DNA from: Telluria aromaticivorans
GTDB taxonomy: Bacteria; Pseudomonadota; Gammaproteobacteria; Burkholderiales; Burkholderiaceae_D
Assembly: GCF_013003915.1 (NCBI RefSeq)
Contig: NZ_JABAIV010000001.1
Location: 186,001 to 250,000 of the forward strand
Direction: 5' to 3'
Length of the DNA: 64,000 nucleotides
The position numbers and the translations under genes were made by a program. Under the pieces are notes generated by a model. The model was not told where the DNA came from. It was given only the letters and a program-made list of their open reading frames with translations, and ran no database searches. How positions within the stretch are numbered: the first letter of the stretch is position 1; every line of letters starts with the position of its first letter. Below, piece after piece: positions 23,940 to 33,726 of the stretch.

Positions 23940-24446
23940 ATGTTCAAGAAAATCGCAGCAGCCGCAGCCCTCGTCATCGCTTCGTCGTCGGCCTTCGCCG
24001 CGCAACCGCAGACCTTCTACGCAGGCGTGGACGCCGGCGCAACGGAACTGGACGACGTGTCGGGCAACGGCACCAGCGTTGGCGCTTTCGTCGGCTACAC
24101 CTTCGTGCAGAACCTTGCGATCGAAGCCAGCTACCGCCGCCTGGGCCGCCTGAACTTCCGCGAGTTTGGCTACTCCGGCAAGGTCGACCTGGACCAGGCC
24201 GCCGTGTCGGTCGTCGGCACCCTGCCACTGGGCGGCAATTTCAGCCTGCTGGGCCGCCTCGGCTACAACCACATCGAAGCCGATGCCAAGGTCAATGGTT
24301 TCAGCGGCAGCGAATCGACTTCGGGCGCCTTGGTGGGCCTGGGCGTCGCCTACGCCTTCACCCCAGCCGTCTCGGCACGCCTGGAACTGCAAAAGCCGGC
24401 CAGCGACACCACCAACCTGAGCGTTGGCGTCGCCTTCCAGTTCTAA
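23940..24446 (+). CDS. Small outer-membrane beta-barrel protein
   Basis: Exported protein of 168 residues. A signal peptide (about 1-20, ending AFA) is followed by alternating amphipathic strands (FYAGVDAGA, VGAFVGYTF, LAIEASYRRL, LLGRLGYNHI, LVGLGVAYAF) consistent with an eight-stranded OmpA/OmpW-like barrel. It ends in Phe (VGVAFQF), the usual recognition signal of the BAM complex. Function is not predictable beyond an outer-membrane barrel. It has its own promoter and terminator. Confidence 0.82.
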   Translation: MFKKIAAAAALVIASSSAFAAQPQTFYAGVDAGATELDDVSGNGTSVGAFVGYTFVQNLAIEASYRRLGRLNFREFGYSGKVDLDQAAVSVVGTLPLGGNFSLLGRLGYNHIEADAKVNGFSGSESTSGALVGLGVAYAFTPAVSARLELQKPASDTTNLSVGVAFQF

Positions 24447-24490
24447 GCAAGTTCGTTGATGCGCTGCCCTGGGCAGCGCAGGCGGAATGA

Positions 24491-24522
24491 AAATGGCCCG
24501 GCTCGCACCGGGCCATTTTTTT
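24491..24522. terminator. Strong bidirectional terminator between convergent genes
   Basis: AAATGGCCCGG (24491-24501) and CCGGGCCATTT (24508-24518) form an 11-bp stem with a 6-base loop followed by a T run. The upstream A tract lets it act on both strands, ending the barrel gene and the convergent TetR gene. Confidence 0.85.
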
Positions 24523-25162
24523 ATGCGGCGGAGAGTGTGGCCCGTGGACGGCGCGCCGTCGCCAGCACGGCGCCAAGCGTGAGCGCCGAATCGGCGACGG
24601 CATCGATCTCGGGCAGGTAGCCATCCTCGATCCAGCGCAGCGCAATGTGGATCACGCCGCCGACCACGCCGGCCTGCAGCAGTTCATCGTGCGGCGCGCC
24701 GGGGGGCGCCGCGATACGGGCGACTTCGCGCCCGATCGCGCGCAGTGCCCCGTCGAAAGCCAGGTCGACCGCGCGGCTCACGCCCCGGATCTCGACCAGG
24801 AAGACGCGCGCCGATTGCGGTTCGCGCTGCAGGGCCGCGAAATAGGCATGCAGCATGGCGCGCGAGCGCGCGATGCGCCCGCGGCCGGCGTCCTCGGCGG
24901 CGCGCGTGATCTCGCCCAATACCGAGTAGGCCACGGCATTGAAGGAATCGATCAGCAGCGCTTCGCTATTGGCGAACGATTCGTAGAAATAGCGTTCGGT
25001 CAGGCCGGCCTGCTCGCAGACTGCCTTGACAGTGGCCTGGTGGTAGCCGCGCTCGCCATAGACGGCAATCGCGGCAGCCATCAGCCGCGAGCGGCGCTCG
25101 GCGCGCCTTTCGTCCTGCGACAGTCCCCGGTAGGAACGCGTGGTGGTCAGCTCAGCTTTCAT
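24521..25162 (-). CDS. TetR/AcrR-family transcriptional regulator
   Basis: Regulator of 213 residues with an N-terminal TetR DNA-binding domain (about 20-70; helix-turn-helix ATVKAVCEQAGLTERYFYESF) and a ligand-binding C-terminal domain. A dyad in the promoter region suggests autoregulation. There is no adjacent divergent target gene, so its regulon is unknown. Confidence 0.85.
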   Translation of the reverse strand: MKAELTTTRSYRGLSQDERRAERRSRLMAAAIAVYGERGYHQATVKAVCEQAGLTERYFYESFANSEALLIDSFNAVAYSVLGEITRAAEDAGRGRIARSRAMLHAYFAALQREPQSARVFLVEIRGVSRAVDLAFDGALRAIGREVARIAAPPGAPHDELLQAGVVGGVIHIALRWIEDGYLPEIDAVADSALTLGAVLATARRPRATLSAA

Positions 25163-25165
25163 GGC

Positions 25166-25215
25166 GACATTCTACACAGAAACTTATCATTAATATTTGA
25201 CAATGTAGAGTGTCA
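25166..25215. promoter_or_regulatory. Candidate TetR operator at its own promoter
   Basis: GACATTCTAC (25166-25175) is nearly the inverted complement of GTAGAGTGTC (25205-25214). The second half also forms TGACA-N8-TGTCA (25198-25215). The spacer is AT-rich. This arrangement directly upstream of the TetR start is typical of an autoregulatory operator. Confidence 0.5.
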
Positions 25216-25414
25216 GTATCTGGCGAGGTAGGACCGCGCTGCCGCAGCGCCGCGAGGCAATGCGCCTGACGGCTGACAGCGTCAACGCGCTGCTACAGCC
25301 GGTACTGGCCAGGCGAGTGATCCGCGGCCACTCCCCGGACGCAAGAAAGCGCCGGGGTGCATGCACACACCCGGCGCCGGCGCTAGTGCGCCCTTATCGC
25401 AACAAGGCCGAGCG

Positions 25415-25786
25415 TCAGCCGCCAGACTCCTTGTTGCTGCGGCCCGCTGCCGGCTTGTCCTGGCTCTCCGGCCCCTGCTGGCCCTGCGCGCCCGACTGGC
25501 GGTTGCCTGCCCCGCTGCCGGAGCGGCTGGCAATGCCTTCCATGCCGGTCTGAATCTCGCCGCTGAAGCTGCCGCCCGCGAAACCCTGCTCGGCTTCCTG
25601 CTCAGCGGTATTGCCGGCTAGCAGGTCGTCGGTCCGGCTATCGCGCTGCTCCGCACCTTGCTGGTCGAGCTTGCCGGCATCCCCGGTCCCGCCGGCCCCC
25701 ATGCTGCCTGCACTGCTGGTGCCGTTCTTGGTGACCTGGTCGTAGTTGCGCCCTTTGGCGTTCTTTCCATCGCTTTGCATCGACAT
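25415..25786 (-). CDS. Hydrophilic Gly/Gln/Ser-rich protein, unknown function
   Basis: Protein of 123 residues with almost no hydrophobic residues and no predicted fold: repeated Gly, Ser, Gln, Glu and Asp, with segments such as GSMGAGGTGDAG and GAGNRQSGAQGQQG. Such composition is seen in disordered stress or desiccation-type proteins, but no family was recognised. Start at 25786, with an alternative ATG two codons later. It lies alone upstream of the response-regulator remnant. Confidence 0.5.
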   Translation of the reverse strand: MSMQSDGKNAKGRNYDQVTKNGTSSAGSMGAGGTGDAGKLDQQGAEQRDSRTDDLLAGNTAEQEAEQGFAGGSFSGEIQTGMEGIASRSGSGAGNRQSGAQGQQGPESQDKPAAGRSNKESGG

Positions 25787-25877
25787 GCTTGCCTCCCTCG
25801 TTCTGTGGATTCAGGAGACCATGATAGACCCGTGCGGGGCGCGCACGAATAGGCCCGGGCCGGCGCCGGTTGTAGGA

Positions 25878-26410
25878 TCAGGCCGCCCGGGCCCCGTCCG
25901 CCGGCGCCAGTTGTCCCAACGCCTGCACCAGGCCCTGCAGGTCGTAGGGCTTGCGCAGCACCACCGCATCCGGCCAGTTCGCCACTTCCCCGGTGCCCGA
26001 GGTGCTCAAGCAGGGCCGCGGTGTTGGCGCGGATGTCGGCCTCGTCTTCGACCAGCACGATGCTGAGGCCTTGGGAGGCGAACGCCGTCTGCGGCTGCGG
26101 CGGCGGCGGCGGCAAGACAAGGTGCTGTCGTTTCCCGTTACCGAGCACCTGGCGGATGCGGCGCGCCAGCCGTTCTCGTGTGTACGGCTTGCCCAACAGT
26201 TCCACGCCGGGGTCGAGCCGTCCGCCATGCACGATCGAGTTTTCGGTATAGCCCGAGGTGAACAGCACCGCCAGGTTCGGCAGGTGCCCGCGCGCAATGC
26301 GCGCCAGTTCCGGGCTGCGCAAGGTGCCTGGCATGACCACGTCGGTGAACAGCAAGTCGATCGGCACGCCGCTCTCGACGACTGCCAGCGCGCTGGCGGA
26401 ACACAGTGTG
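25878..26410 (-). pseudogene. Remnant of tandem receiver domains from a hybrid kinase
   Basis: The frame at its 5' end encodes most of a receiver domain (IDLLFTDVVMPG with the phospho-Asp, LFTSGYTENS, GKPYTRERLARRI), then a linker and the start of a second receiver (LSIVLVEDEADIRANTAALL). Near 26000 the frame is lost. The end of that second receiver resumes in another frame (AVVLRKPYDLQGLVQAL), lacking about 55-60 middle residues. Upstream of about 26410 the frame hits stops and no kinase is present. This is a 5'-truncated, internally deleted gene. Confidence 0.72.
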
Positions 26411-26496
26411 GACTGTCATTACGCGCCGAAGACATGACTTACTATTTTCACAATGTACAATCGATGCACCCGTTCCAGAACCCGCCAGGATTGCCC

Positions 26497-27069
26497 ATGA
26501 CTTCCGACCTCCACGCCCTGGTCGTCTTTGCCGACCCGTCGCTGCACCGCTCGCGCATCAGCCGCCGTGTCGCCGACGCGCTCAGGCAACTGCCCGGCGT
26601 GGTGGTGCAGGACCTGTACCAGCTCTATCCCGATTTCTACATCGACGTGCGGCGCCAGCGCGAACTGGTCAAGGCCGCGCCGCTGGTGGTATTCGTGTTC
26701 CAGTTCGGCTGGTATGCCATGCCGGCGCTGCTCAAGGAGTGGTTCGATACCGTCATCAAGCCCGAGTGGGCGCTCGACCAACCGGGGCCGCTGGCGGGCA
26801 AGGCCGCCTGGGCGGCGGTGGCCTGCACCGGCGCCTCGGCCGACTACCGTCCCGGCGGCATCCACGGAAGGCCGCTGCTGGACTTCCTGGCGCCGCTCGA
26901 ACAGGCAAGCCGCAGCTGCGGCATGCGCTGGCTCGACCCGCACGTGTTCTATGGCGCCGACGCGACCGACCCGGACGCCGCCACCCGCCATGCGGCGCAG
27001 CTGCAGGCGCAGCTCGCGCTCCATGCCGGCATCGACGCCCACACTGCAGGAGCCGCACATGGAGCATAG
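26497..27069 (+). CDS. kefF: KefF-type NAD(P)H oxidoreductase, ancillary to KefC
   Basis: Flavodoxin-fold FMN protein of 190 residues. In E. coli, KefF binds the KefC potassium-efflux protein, is needed for full activity, and acts as a quinone reductase. The central YPDFYIDVRRQ, FQFGWYAMPALLKEW and the ALDQPGPLAGK segment match this family. ATG 26497 begins right before the first strand. It overlaps kefC by 11 bp, supporting a two-component complex. Confidence 0.88.
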   Translation: MTSDLHALVVFADPSLHRSRISRRVADALRQLPGVVVQDLYQLYPDFYIDVRRQRELVKAAPLVVFVFQFGWYAMPALLKEWFDTVIKPEWALDQPGPLAGKAAWAAVACTGASADYRPGGIHGRPLLDFLAPLEQASRSCGMRWLDPHVFYGADATDPDAATRHAAQLQAQLALHAGIDAHTAGAAHGA

Positions 27070-28858
27070 CCTCCTCCTCAATGCACTGGTCTACCTGGCC
27101 GCCGCCGTCATCGCGGTGCCCATCGCCAAGCGCCTCGGCCTGGGCGCGGTGCTCGGCTACCTGCTGGCCGGGATCGCGATCGGCCCCTGGGGGCTGGCCC
27201 TGATCCGCGAGGTCGAGACCATCCTGCATTTCTCGGAATTCGGCGTGGTGCTGCTGCTGTTCGTGATCGGCCTCGAACTCGAGCCGACCCGCCTGTGGGC
27301 GCTGCGCCGCTCGATTTTTGGCTGGGGCTCGGCGCAGGTAGCGGGCGTCACCCTGCTCCTGCTGTTGGCCGCGCTGCTGGCGGGGTATGGCTGGAAAACC
27401 GCGCTGATCGCCGCGCTCGGGCTGTCGCTGTCGTCCACCGCGATCGCCCTCACCACCATGCAGGAACGCAACCTGATCCCGACCCCGGCCGGCCAGGCCG
27501 GTTTTTCGATCCTGCTGTTCCAGGACATCGCTGCGATCCCGATGATCGCGCTGGTGCCGGTGCTGGGCGTGCCCGACTCGCATCCGGATGCCGGCTGGAT
27601 GGGCGTGCTCAAGGCGGTCGCCGTGATCGGCGGCCTGGTGGTGGCGGGACGCTACCTGGTGCGGCCGGTACTGCGCTACATCGCCAGCACCGGCATGCGC
27701 GAGATCTTCACCGCCTTTGCGCTGCTGCTGATCATCTCGATCGCCCTGCTGATGGATTCGGTCGGCATGTCGATGGCGCTGGGCGCCTTCATGGCCGGCG
27801 TGCTGCTGGCCGATTCAGAATACCGCCACGCGCTCGAAACCGACCTCGAACCCTTCAAGGGCCTGCTGCTTGGGCTGTTCTTCATCGCGGTCGGCATGTC
27901 GGTGGACTTCGGCGTCTTCCTGGCCCGGCCGGTGCTGATCATCCTGGCGGCGCTGGCCTTCCTCGCCATCAAGCTGTTCGTGCTGTGGGCGCTGGCGGGC
28001 CCCTTCGGCATGAGCGGGCGCCAGCGCGTGCTGTTTGCCTTCCTGCTGTCGCAGGGCGGCGAGTTTGCCTTCGTCGTCTTCGGCGCGGCCGCCACCGCCA
28101 GGGTGTTCGACGAGCAGACCGCATCGATGCTGGTGGTGATCGTGGCGCTGTCGATGATGGCCACGCCGCTGCTGCTGATCCTGTACGACCGCGTCCTCGA
28201 ACCGCGCTGGCAACGCCGCAACCAGCGCGAGACCGATGCCATCGACGCCAACCAGGGTCACGTGATCATCGCCGGATTCGGGCGCTTCGGCCAGATCGTC
28301 GGCCGCCTGCTGCACGCCAACCAGGTGCCGCTGACCATGCTGGACCACGACCCCGACCAGATCGACACCCTGCGCGAATTCGGCTTCAAGGTGTTCTACG
28401 GCGACGCCACCCGCACCGACCTGCTGCACGCCGCCGGCGCGGCCCATGCACGGGCGCTGGTGCTGTCGGTCGACGGCATCGAGGACAGCCTCAAGCTCGC
28501 CAGCGCGGTACGCAAGGAATTCCCGGACCTCCCGATCCTGGCGCGGGCCCGCAACGTGACCCACTACTACCAGCTGATGGACCTGGGCGTCACGATCGTG
28601 GAACGGGAAACCTTCGAATCGGCCCTGATGCTGGGCCGGCGCACCATGGAGGAGCTGGGCTTCGGCGCGTATTTTGCGCGCCAGGCCGCGATGCGCTTCC
28701 GCGAACACAATATCCAGAGCGTGCTCGAGGTCTACCCGTATTACAAGGACCGCGAACAGTATGTCTCGATGGCGCGGCGCGCGCGCCAGGAGCTGCATGC
28801 CATGTTCGAGCGCGACTTCGTGGCCATGAAGCGCGACCGCGACGAAGAGCGGGAGTAG
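27059..28858 (+). CDS. kefC: Glutathione-regulated potassium efflux protein KefC/KefB type
   Basis: Inner-membrane K+/H+ antiporter of 599 residues that opens during electrophile stress when glutathione adducts bind. It has about 12-13 helices of the CPA2 exchanger domain (1-385) and a C-terminal RCK/TrkA-N nucleotide-binding domain starting near residue 399 (GHVIIAGFGRFG). Motifs ALGLSLSSTA and LLFQDIAAIP are typical. It overlaps kefF. Assignment to KefC rather than KefB rests on the partner and is not certain. Confidence 0.9.
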   Translation: MEHSLLLNALVYLAAAVIAVPIAKRLGLGAVLGYLLAGIAIGPWGLALIREVETILHFSEFGVVLLLFVIGLELEPTRLWALRRSIFGWGSAQVAGVTLLLLLAALLAGYGWKTALIAALGLSLSSTAIALTTMQERNLIPTPAGQAGFSILLFQDIAAIPMIALVPVLGVPDSHPDAGWMGVLKAVAVIGGLVVAGRYLVRPVLRYIASTGMREIFTAFALLLIISIALLMDSVGMSMALGAFMAGVLLADSEYRHALETDLEPFKGLLLGLFFIAVGMSVDFGVFLARPVLIILAALAFLAIKLFVLWALAGPFGMSGRQRVLFAFLLSQGGEFAFVVFGAAATARVFDEQTASMLVVIVALSMMATPLLLILYDRVLEPRWQRRNQRETDAIDANQGHVIIAGFGRFGQIVGRLLHANQVPLTMLDHDPDQIDTLREFGFKVFYGDATRTDLLHAAGAAHARALVLSVDGIEDSLKLASAVRKEFPDLPILARARNVTHYYQLMDLGVTIVERETFESALMLGRRTMEELGFGAYFARQAAMRFREHNIQSVLEVYPYYKDREQYVSMARRARQELHAMFERDFVAMKRDRDEERE

Positions 28859-28885
28859 CGCCGGCGCCCTGGCGGGAACGGACTC

Positions 28886-30085
28886 TTACCTGGCCGAGGA
28901 AACGTCGAACAGCCCCCCATCCGGCGCCGCTGCCATCACGCGGTTGCGGCCGCCGCGTTTTGCGCGGTAGAGCTGGGCGTCGGCCAGTGCGATCAGCTTC
29001 TGGACGTCGAGCGCCGTGCCCGCTTCGTTCAGCGCGACCCCGACACTGGCCGTGCAGCCCTGGGCCAGCCCGGGCAGCACGGCGGTGGCGGCTTCAAATT
29101 GCTGGCGTATCGTTTCGGCCAGTTCGACCAGGGCCCGGGGCGTCGCCGCCTCGGCGACCAGGCAGAACTCCTCGCCGCCCCAGCGCGAGGCCGTCGTCCT
29201 GCCGTCATCCAGCGCGCGCAGGACTGCGCCCATGGCGGCGATGACCTGGTCTCCGGTTTCATGCCCGTGGGTGTCGTTGACCTTCTTGAACTCGTCGATG
29301 TCGAGCAGGAGGATGCCGACGGCGCTGTGCTCGTCGTCGTGCCGCGCCAGCAGGAGGTCGAATTTCCTGCGGATGCCGCGCCTGTTGAGCAAACCGGTCA
29401 GCACGTCCTGGTCGGCCGCGGCACTCACCTCCGACACCAGCCGCAGCATGATCAACAGCATCAGCATCGAATTCCCGATGACGGCGCTGAGCAGGGCGCC
29501 GGCCCAGCTGATGGTGTTGGCAATCGGGAGCTGCGGTGCGCCGTAATCGAAGGTCAGGGAACTGCTGGCGACCAGCCCGCCCTGCGCGAGCGCAGTGAGC
29601 CCCTGCAGGCTTGCCACGGTACCGGCCACGAAAAAGACCCTGCGTGAAAACGTATCCGGATAGCGGAACATGATCCAGGCCGAGGCGAGGTTGAACACCG
29701 CCTGGTAGGCGCAGAGGGTACCGATGCGCCAGGCCGTATGCGGGTACACAAAGGTGAAGCCGACGGTAAGGGCGACCGCTACAGCGGCCGATGCCGGCAG
29801 GAGCAGCCGGCCGTGGGAATGCCGGCAGAAGTCCAGCGTCCCGGTCAGCATATAAGCCTGCCCGATGCCGAACGGGATATTGAAGAGCAACGAGGCCCAC
29901 TGCCAGTGGTCAATCGTGCGCGGGCCGTCGAGCACGGTCGCAAAGCCGATGGCCAGGCACCCGACGGCCCAATACCTGACCCCGGCGATCTGGCGCGCCA
30001 GCGCACCGAGCGCGAAAAACATCGCGCTGGCGGCCAGCGACACCAGGCCCAATACAGTTGTCAATGTTGGCTCGTCGATCGTCAT
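28886..30085 (-). CDS. Membrane diguanylate cyclase
   Basis: Protein of 399 residues. Six or seven hydrophobic helices fill residues 1-220, followed by a GGDEF domain with the active-site variant GGEEF (303-307), DIDEFKKVND and the DxLTGLxNR start, so c-di-GMP synthesis is likely. No inhibitory RxxD is seen five residues before the active site (TTASRW). The membrane part matches no ligand domain that I can name. It is divergent from the multi-PAS GGDEF-EAL gene. Confidence 0.85.
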   Translation of the reverse strand: MTIDEPTLTTVLGLVSLAASAMFFALGALARQIAGVRYWAVGCLAIGFATVLDGPRTIDHWQWASLLFNIPFGIGQAYMLTGTLDFCRHSHGRLLLPASAAVAVALTVGFTFVYPHTAWRIGTLCAYQAVFNLASAWIMFRYPDTFSRRVFFVAGTVASLQGLTALAQGGLVASSSLTFDYGAPQLPIANTISWAGALLSAVIGNSMLMLLIMLRLVSEVSAAADQDVLTGLLNRRGIRRKFDLLLARHDDEHSAVGILLLDIDEFKKVNDTHGHETGDQVIAAMGAVLRALDDGRTTASRWGGEEFCLVAEAATPRALVELAETIRQQFEAATAVLPGLAQGCTASVGVALNEAGTALDVQKLIALADAQLYRAKRGGRNRVMAAAPDGGLFDVSSAR

Positions 30086-30359
30086 CGCCGAATGATCCTG
30101 AAAATGCCGGCTTTCCCATTTCTACCGGCCTTGAGCCAGTATGCAACAGGTGCGCCTTTCCGCCCGCTACGTTGACAACCGCATCAGGCTATTCATGTCG
30201 TCCTGCCATTACCAGGTGTCGTGAGCGGTCCACACCTGTCGTAATTTCGCGAAGCGAGGCCTGTTTCCGTGCGGGAATTGTTATACTTGCACACGCGCGC
30301 TTGTCACATGTGCGCTCCCGTCCACCCGCAGCGGCCGCCCCGCCACAATCGCCATTATC

Positions 30360-33164
30360 GTGAACACCACTGTTTCCTCGCCGGACGGGACTGCCCTGCT
30401 CGCTGCAGAGAATTCCGCCCTGATCGACAATGCGCTCGACCTGATGGTCGTGCTCGACGCCAACGGCCGCTTCCAGCGCGCCAATGCGGCCTCGCGCGCG
30501 CTGCTCGGCTATGGCCCGGACGAACTCATCGGACTCCATTACAACGACATCGTCCATCCCGACCAGCACGGACTGGCGCTGGCGCTGGAGGCAAGCCTGC
30601 GCAAGGTCCACCCGGAGCAGTCGAATGTCGCCGTGCGCCTGCGCCGCAAGGACGGGCGGGTGGTCCTGATGTCGCTGTCGGCGCGCTGGTCCGACCAGCA
30701 CCAGCGCATGTTCCTGACCGCGCGCGACATCACCGAACAGCAGCAGGCGCGCCGGGCGCTCCAGCGGTCCGAGGCGGCGCTGGGCGGCATGCTTGAGAGC
30801 ATCGGCGACGCCTTCTTTGCGGTCGACAGCGCATGGCGCATCACTTACGCCAACCGCAAGGCGGGCGAGTTCGTCGGCGTCAACGCGGGCACCGCCATCG
30901 GGCGCCCCTTGCTCGAGGTCGCACCCGACCTGGAGCATTCGGAGGCACTGCCCCGCTACGTGCGTGCGATGGAAACACGCCAGCCCGACACCTTCGAGCT
31001 TTACTGGGCACCGCACGCGCTGTGGATCGAAGTGCGCGTCTACCCGAACGACGACGGCATCTCGGTCTATTTCCACGGCATCTCCGCCAAGCGCGAAGCG
31101 GAACAGGCGTTGCGCAAGAGCGAGCAGCGCTTCCGCAACCTGTTCAACCAGGCCGGCGACAGTGTCATGATTGTGGATGGCGCCCTGCGCATCGTGTCGG
31201 TGAACGACCAGGCCTGCACCCGCTTCGGCTATGCGCGCGACGAATTCCTGGGGCGGCCGGTCACCGAGATGAACCTGGGCATGCCTGGCGGGCACGCCGT
31301 ACTGGCCGGCCTGCGTGCCGGCCAGCCGCAGCTGCTGCGCATGGACAAGCTGTGCCGCGATGGCAGCACCTTCCCTGCCGAAGTCCAGATCTCGCGCTTC
31401 GACGACGAGGGCGAGGAATTCTTCCTGGCCGTGATCCGCGACCTGAGCGACCGCGAACACGCCGAGCGCCAGCTGCGGGAAAGCGAGCAGCGCTTCCGCG
31501 AGGTGATCGAAATGACGCCGGCCGGCTACCTGGTGGCCAGCCCGGATGGCGCGCTGCGCGACGTCAATCCGGCCCTGTGCGCGCTGTCAGGTTATCCGCG
31601 CGAGATGCTGCTGGCGCTGCGCCTGCACGAACTATTCGTCTCCTTCCCGCTGGCGACACTCGGCGAAGGTGGCAATGGCGGCGACGGCCCATCCGTCGTG
31701 CAGGATATGGAAGCCGTGCTGCGGCACCGCAACGGCTTCCACATCCACGTCCTGTTCAACGGCAGCATCAAGCGCAGCGAAGACGGCACCCCGCTCTCGC
31801 TGACCGGGCTGATGACCGACATCACCGGGCGCAAGGCGGCCGAGAGCCGCCTGCAGCAGCTGGCGACCCACGACACCCTCACCGGGCTGCCCAACCGCGC
31901 CCTGCTGGGCGAGCGCGTGCAGCAGATGCTCGACGCCTGCGCCTATGGCGGCGCAGTGGCGGTGATGTTCCTCGACCTCGACCGCTTCAAGGAAGTCAAC
32001 GACTCGTTCGGGCACGAGATGGGCGACGTGCTGCTGTGCGAGGTGGCCACGCGCCTGCGCCGGGTGATCCGCCCGACCGACATCGTCGCGCGCCTGGGCG
32101 GGGACGAGTTCGTGGTGGCCGGCTACTGCGCCACCGGCCAGGCCGCGGCTGCGCGCATCGCCGACAAGCTGCTCGGCGTGCTGACCGCGCCGATCACGGT
32201 CGGAGGCCATGACGTGATCGTCGGCGCCTCGATCGGCATCAGCATGTTCCCGCAGGATGCCCAGACCCGCGAGATGCTGTTCCAGACCGCCGACACCGCG
32301 ATGTACCGCGCCAAGGGCGCGGGACGCAACCGCTACCGCTTCTTCGAGCCGGAGATGACGGTCGCCTCCCAGGTGCGCATGGCGCTGGAAGTGTCGCTGC
32401 GCCCGGCGCTCGCCCGCGGCGAGTTCGAGCTGCATTACCAGCCCCGCATCGAGCTGGCCGGCATGGCGCTGGTGGGCATGGAAGCGCTGATCCGCTGGAA
32501 CCACCCCGAGCGCGGCCGCGTATCGCCCCAGCAGTTCATCGCGATCGCCGAGGAGACCGGCCTGATCGTCGATATCGGCCGCTGGGTGCTGCTGGAAGCC
32601 TGCACCCGGACGCGCCGGCTGATGGACGAGTTCGGGCGGCCGGTCGCGGTATCGGTCAACGTCTCGGCACGCCAGCTGGCACAGCCGGCCTTCGTGGACG
32701 AAGTGCGCACCGTACTGGCGCGCACCGGCCTGCCGCCCGAATGCCTCGAACTGGAGCTGACCGAAAGCGCGCTGATCGAGGACATCGAGCACACCGCCTC
32801 GATGCTGCGTGAACTCAAGCGCCTCGGCATCAGCCTGGCGGTGGACGATTTCGGCACCGGCTTTTCCAGCCTGGCCTATTTGCGGCGTTTCCCGATCGAC
32901 GTCCTCAAGCTCGACCGCTCCTTCGTGCTGCAGCAGGACCAGGATGTCTCGACCTTCGACTTCATCAAGGCTTTCGTGGACATGGCGCACGCCCTGAACA
33001 TGGCGGTTGTGGCCGAAGGCGTGGAAACCGGGGAGGTGCTGGACCTGCTGCGCGCGGCGCGCTGCGACCAGGCGCAGGGCTATTACCTGGCGCGGCCGAT
33101 GACGCTGTCGGAACTGCGCAGCGTGATCGAAGCAAGCGGCGCACCAAAGGCGGTAACGCGCTGA
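30360..33164 (+). CDS. Multi-PAS GGDEF-EAL protein
   Basis: Cytoplasmic protein of 934 residues starting with GTG at 30360. Four PAS domains (about 20-120, 130-240, 258-370 and 381-495) are followed by a GGDEF domain with intact GGDEF near residue 580 and an EAL domain with EAL at about 708 and DDFGTGFSSL. Both catalytic motifs are intact, so it could make or break c-di-GMP depending on PAS signals. It has no membrane segment. It shares a 274-bp divergent region with the diguanylate cyclase gene. Confidence 0.9.
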   Translation: MNTTVSSPDGTALLAAENSALIDNALDLMVVLDANGRFQRANAASRALLGYGPDELIGLHYNDIVHPDQHGLALALEASLRKVHPEQSNVAVRLRRKDGRVVLMSLSARWSDQHQRMFLTARDITEQQQARRALQRSEAALGGMLESIGDAFFAVDSAWRITYANRKAGEFVGVNAGTAIGRPLLEVAPDLEHSEALPRYVRAMETRQPDTFELYWAPHALWIEVRVYPNDDGISVYFHGISAKREAEQALRKSEQRFRNLFNQAGDSVMIVDGALRIVSVNDQACTRFGYARDEFLGRPVTEMNLGMPGGHAVLAGLRAGQPQLLRMDKLCRDGSTFPAEVQISRFDDEGEEFFLAVIRDLSDREHAERQLRESEQRFREVIEMTPAGYLVASPDGALRDVNPALCALSGYPREMLLALRLHELFVSFPLATLGEGGNGGDGPSVVQDMEAVLRHRNGFHIHVLFNGSIKRSEDGTPLSLTGLMTDITGRKAAESRLQQLATHDTLTGLPNRALLGERVQQMLDACAYGGAVAVMFLDLDRFKEVNDSFGHEMGDVLLCEVATRLRRVIRPTDIVARLGGDEFVVAGYCATGQAAAARIADKLLGVLTAPITVGGHDVIVGASIGISMFPQDAQTREMLFQTADTAMYRAKGAGRNRYRFFEPEMTVASQVRMALEVSLRPALARGEFELHYQPRIELAGMALVGMEALIRWNHPERGRVSPQQFIAIAEETGLIVDIGRWVLLEACTRTRRLMDEFGRPVAVSVNVSARQLAQPAFVDEVRTVLARTGLPPECLELELTESALIEDIEHTASMLRELKRLGISLAVDDFGTGFSSLAYLRRFPIDVLKLDRSFVLQQDQDVSTFDFIKAFVDMAHALNMAVVAEGVETGEVLDLLRAARCDQAQGYYLARPMTLSELRSVIEASGAPKAVTR

Positions 33165-33392
33165 ACCGTCAAGCCTTATTGTTGCGGCGTCGGCCAAATC
33201 CCGAGGAAAGCGCAAAACCGGGGTCAGCATGGACAGGTCGCTTGATTTGTAAGAATTAACGACGTCAAGCCTCAGCGGTACTGAAGGGACAGCCTCCGAA
33301 TCTACCGATTGGTATTGTTTCCCCTGCCGGTCACACGAGAACCAACCGGTATCGTTGTACGATGCGCCATCGGGTTCAAGCATGGATGGCGT

Positions 33393-33712
33393 ATGAAGGC
33401 GGAGCTTGCGGTCTTGGGTGCTGGCTGGCCGGAACAAATCTTGCGCACGCCCGGCGAGCAGTGCCACTGCCATTTCCCCGGGTCGATGACAAGCGCCCAG
33501 CGCGTCGGGTTCATGGAGGCAACCGCGCCGCAGGTCCGGGGCGTGCTGACCAGCGGGACCATCGGCATGATGCAGCCACCGCCGCACTTTTCCCATCGCC
33601 CCATGTCGGCAGCTTCACGGTCGAGGCAAGGCGGGCAACGGGCGAGCTGGCGGTCGGCAACCTGATGGCGCATTTCGCAGGCAAGCCAGCGCTGACATCG
33701 GTCGGCAGCTAG
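33393..33712 (+). pseudogene. Internally deleted D-2-hydroxyacid dehydrogenase
   Basis: From ATG 33393 one frame reads like the N-terminal lobe of a D-2-hydroxyacid (glyoxylate-type) dehydrogenase (MKAELAVLGAGWP, then APQVRGVLTSGTIGM). About 60 codons later similarity stops. Another frame continues with the family's C-terminal end (PSPHVGSFTVEARRATGEL, LAVGNLMAHFAGKPAL) to the stop at 33712. The whole NAD-binding domain is missing and the frame is shifted. Identification rests on family memory of these two ends. Confidence 0.6.
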
Positions 33713-33726
33713 CAAGGAAGCCGCCG